From Oreocharis arfaki (lineage: Eukaryota > Chordata > Aves > Passeriformes > Paramythiidae): DNA of 64,000 bases. The notes beneath the pieces were generated by a model. The model did not search any database. It was given only the letters and a program-made list of their open reading frames with translations, and was not told the DNA's origin. The stretch spans positions 68,804 through 132,803 of the forward strand of contig VZRR01003432.1 of NCBI GenBank assembly GCA_013398015.1, read 5' to 3'. The translations under genes were made by a program, and so were the position numbers. This document shows positions 62,401 through 64,000 of this stretch, one piece after another. Position 1 is the stretch's first letter; every line of letters begins with the position of its first letter.

Positions 62401-64000
62401 ACAAAACAGTAATAAGGTAACCCAGCAGTATCAGCACTGAAGATGACTGATCTGTGGAATAGGGTATAAAACCAGAATCAGGATGTCATGCTTTGAATTT
62501 CTTTTACACTTCTCTCTTGCCACTTATTTCACCTCCATTTCTACTTTGATTTTAAGACTTTTCTATTTCTTCAGCTTGCAAAAGACAGTGCTTCTTTAGG
62601 GCTCAATAAGTTGTGAGATTTTTATGAGGGGTTTTTTTTTTATCTACATGTCAGGAAATTCTTGAATCTGTGTTTGAAACATCACATTTTGTATTCTTTT
62701 CAATTTGATTTTACTGTTTAATATCTATGTCTATCAACTTGAATTTTTCTAATATCCTAGCTATTGGATCTTCTTGTCCTCTGCTACATTAAAAAGCTGT
62801 GTGATATTGCATTACATTTCTCTGAGCAAGTTAATTTAGATAATCCTCAAAATGGAAGAAAAAAATACCCTAACACCATTTTATTTCATGCGTTTGGAGA
62901 AGAAGCATGGTTTAGCTGTTAGTGGAGAGAGACAGGCACCTCTACATGACAATTTATCCTACCAATTTAAGATTGAAGTCTCTAGAACAGACTGACTCTG
63001 GAAGGGACTTTAACCACTGATTTGGAAGGGATAATCAGATCTCAAAATGGTGGATACAAGGAGTAATGAATTCTGACTTGGCAGGAGGTAGGAGCTCACT
63101 TGTCCAAACATATAATGGAAGTGAATAGTGCACAGATTTGAAATGTCTGAAAACAGTGTTAATTAAGGACAGAAAAGATCTTCTGAGATAAAATTTTAAA
63201 AATCTAGCCATTAAATTTTTAAATTTTGATTGCCAAGTCTGTGATACTTTGTGATAGCTTTATCATATAGAGTGGTAGATTAGGAAATGGGTAGAGATAA
63301 TACAATTATACTGAAGTAAAAAGCTGTGACACCTGAATTTATATAAATGAAACACAATTGAATCCCATGACTTCTGCAAGACTATCATGTTGCCACCAGT
63401 TTGGAAGTAATTTGAATCCAAGTGAATTATTTTGACAGACAAGCACCAGATTCTGACAGATGGCAGCATAACTGAACTAAATTCCAAATTTCAAAACCTA
63501 TTCACACTTACGACAAGCTAATAGTTCAGGATACAAATGTACCACAGAAGAAGAATGAAGCACGGAGGGAGACAGCAATGGATTATGCAATTTTAGTAAA
63601 TTAAAGCACCTGTGAAATTGCTACTGGTTTTCATCAGTGAAATTGTTGGCTGCACTGGGGTCTTTTTTCCAGCTGACTGTTCTGATTTCTACCTCACTGT
63701 CACCTTGCAGAGGGTCTGTGCAGCCCTGTGCCCTGACACTGTCTGACAGGTATGCTGCAGATCATTGCTGCAACATTATATTCCACACTCCTACATCTGT
63801 CTTTTTCTGAAGAGTGCTATTGTGCTGAGTGGGTGTAAACTGATAATAGAGCTAGCTGGCTAGATTATGTCATTGTTGTTACACTCCATGGCAAAAATAT
63901 CCTGTGCTATTTTTCTTTAGTGATCCCAAGGTTTTCAAGCATTGTAGATGTCATCGGTATTACCATTTCCCCCCTCTGATTTTTAAAGCTGATGAAAATT
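53426..64000. other. long unique stretch without recognised repeats
   Basis: About 10.6 kb in which I recognise no CR1 or LTR. It contains a TGAG microsatellite (57521-57541), a 113-codon minus-strand frame (55493-55834) with a hydrophobic N-terminus, and overlapping minus-strand frames at 59575-59879. It also has AT-rich blocks with homeodomain-type motifs, for example 60290-60400. None could be assigned to a known gene. Confidence 0.4.
57521..57541. repeat. (TGAG)5 microsatellite
   Basis: Five uninterrupted TGAG units followed by T. A short tetranucleotide repeat, probably polymorphic. Confidence 0.92.

Overview
The window looks like nuclear DNA from a bird, probably from an intergenic stretch or a very large intron. 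The basis is CR1 LINE copies with the avian-type 3' end (a 'ccttccaacccaaaccattc'-like segment followed by ATTCTATG octamers), LTRs of types I recognise from bird genomes, and AT-rich, gene-poor composition. I recognise no cellular protein-coding gene, rRNA, tRNA, CRISPR array or bacterial-type operon. Most open reading frames are 60-130 codons, as expected by chance in 64 kb of this composition, or lie inside retroelements.

Layout. 1-7.2 kb: unique sequence with three short CR1 tails (642-915 minus, 2790-3062 plus, 7156-7245 minus). 7.2-24.4 kb: 17 kb without CR1, containing one solo LTR (15863-16714), a TG microsatellite and a possible minus-strand terminal exon near 11.5 kb. 24.4-28 kb: two CR1 tails and two different LTRs (26633-26915 and 27538-27856). 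31.4-38.2 kb: CR1-rich, with a 1.9 kb minus-strand copy that keeps recognisable ORF2 pieces and a 1.0 kb plus-strand copy. 43.8-48.8 kb: a very diverged CR1, a plus-strand CR1 broken by two assembly joints, and two minus-strand CR1 pieces. 48.8-64 kb: mostly unique, apart from one minus-strand LTR (52482-53425) interrupted by a third joint.

The clearest unusual signal is technical. The three single-N positions (45682, 46199, 52838) each sit exactly between two direct copies of the same 317-422 bp sequence. This is the signature of overlapping contig ends, or two haplotypes, placed side by side instead of merged. About 1.06 kb is probably false duplication.

Biological leads are weaker: AT-rich blocks with clustered transcription-factor-like motifs near 23.7-24.0, 35.5, 41.9 and 60.3 kb; a 113-codon minus-strand frame at 55.5 kb with a hydrophobic N-terminus; two perfect palindromes; and the possible terminal exon near 11.5 kb. 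I see no evidence for a novel multi-gene system. All family names come from recognising consensus-like sequence by eye, without any database search.
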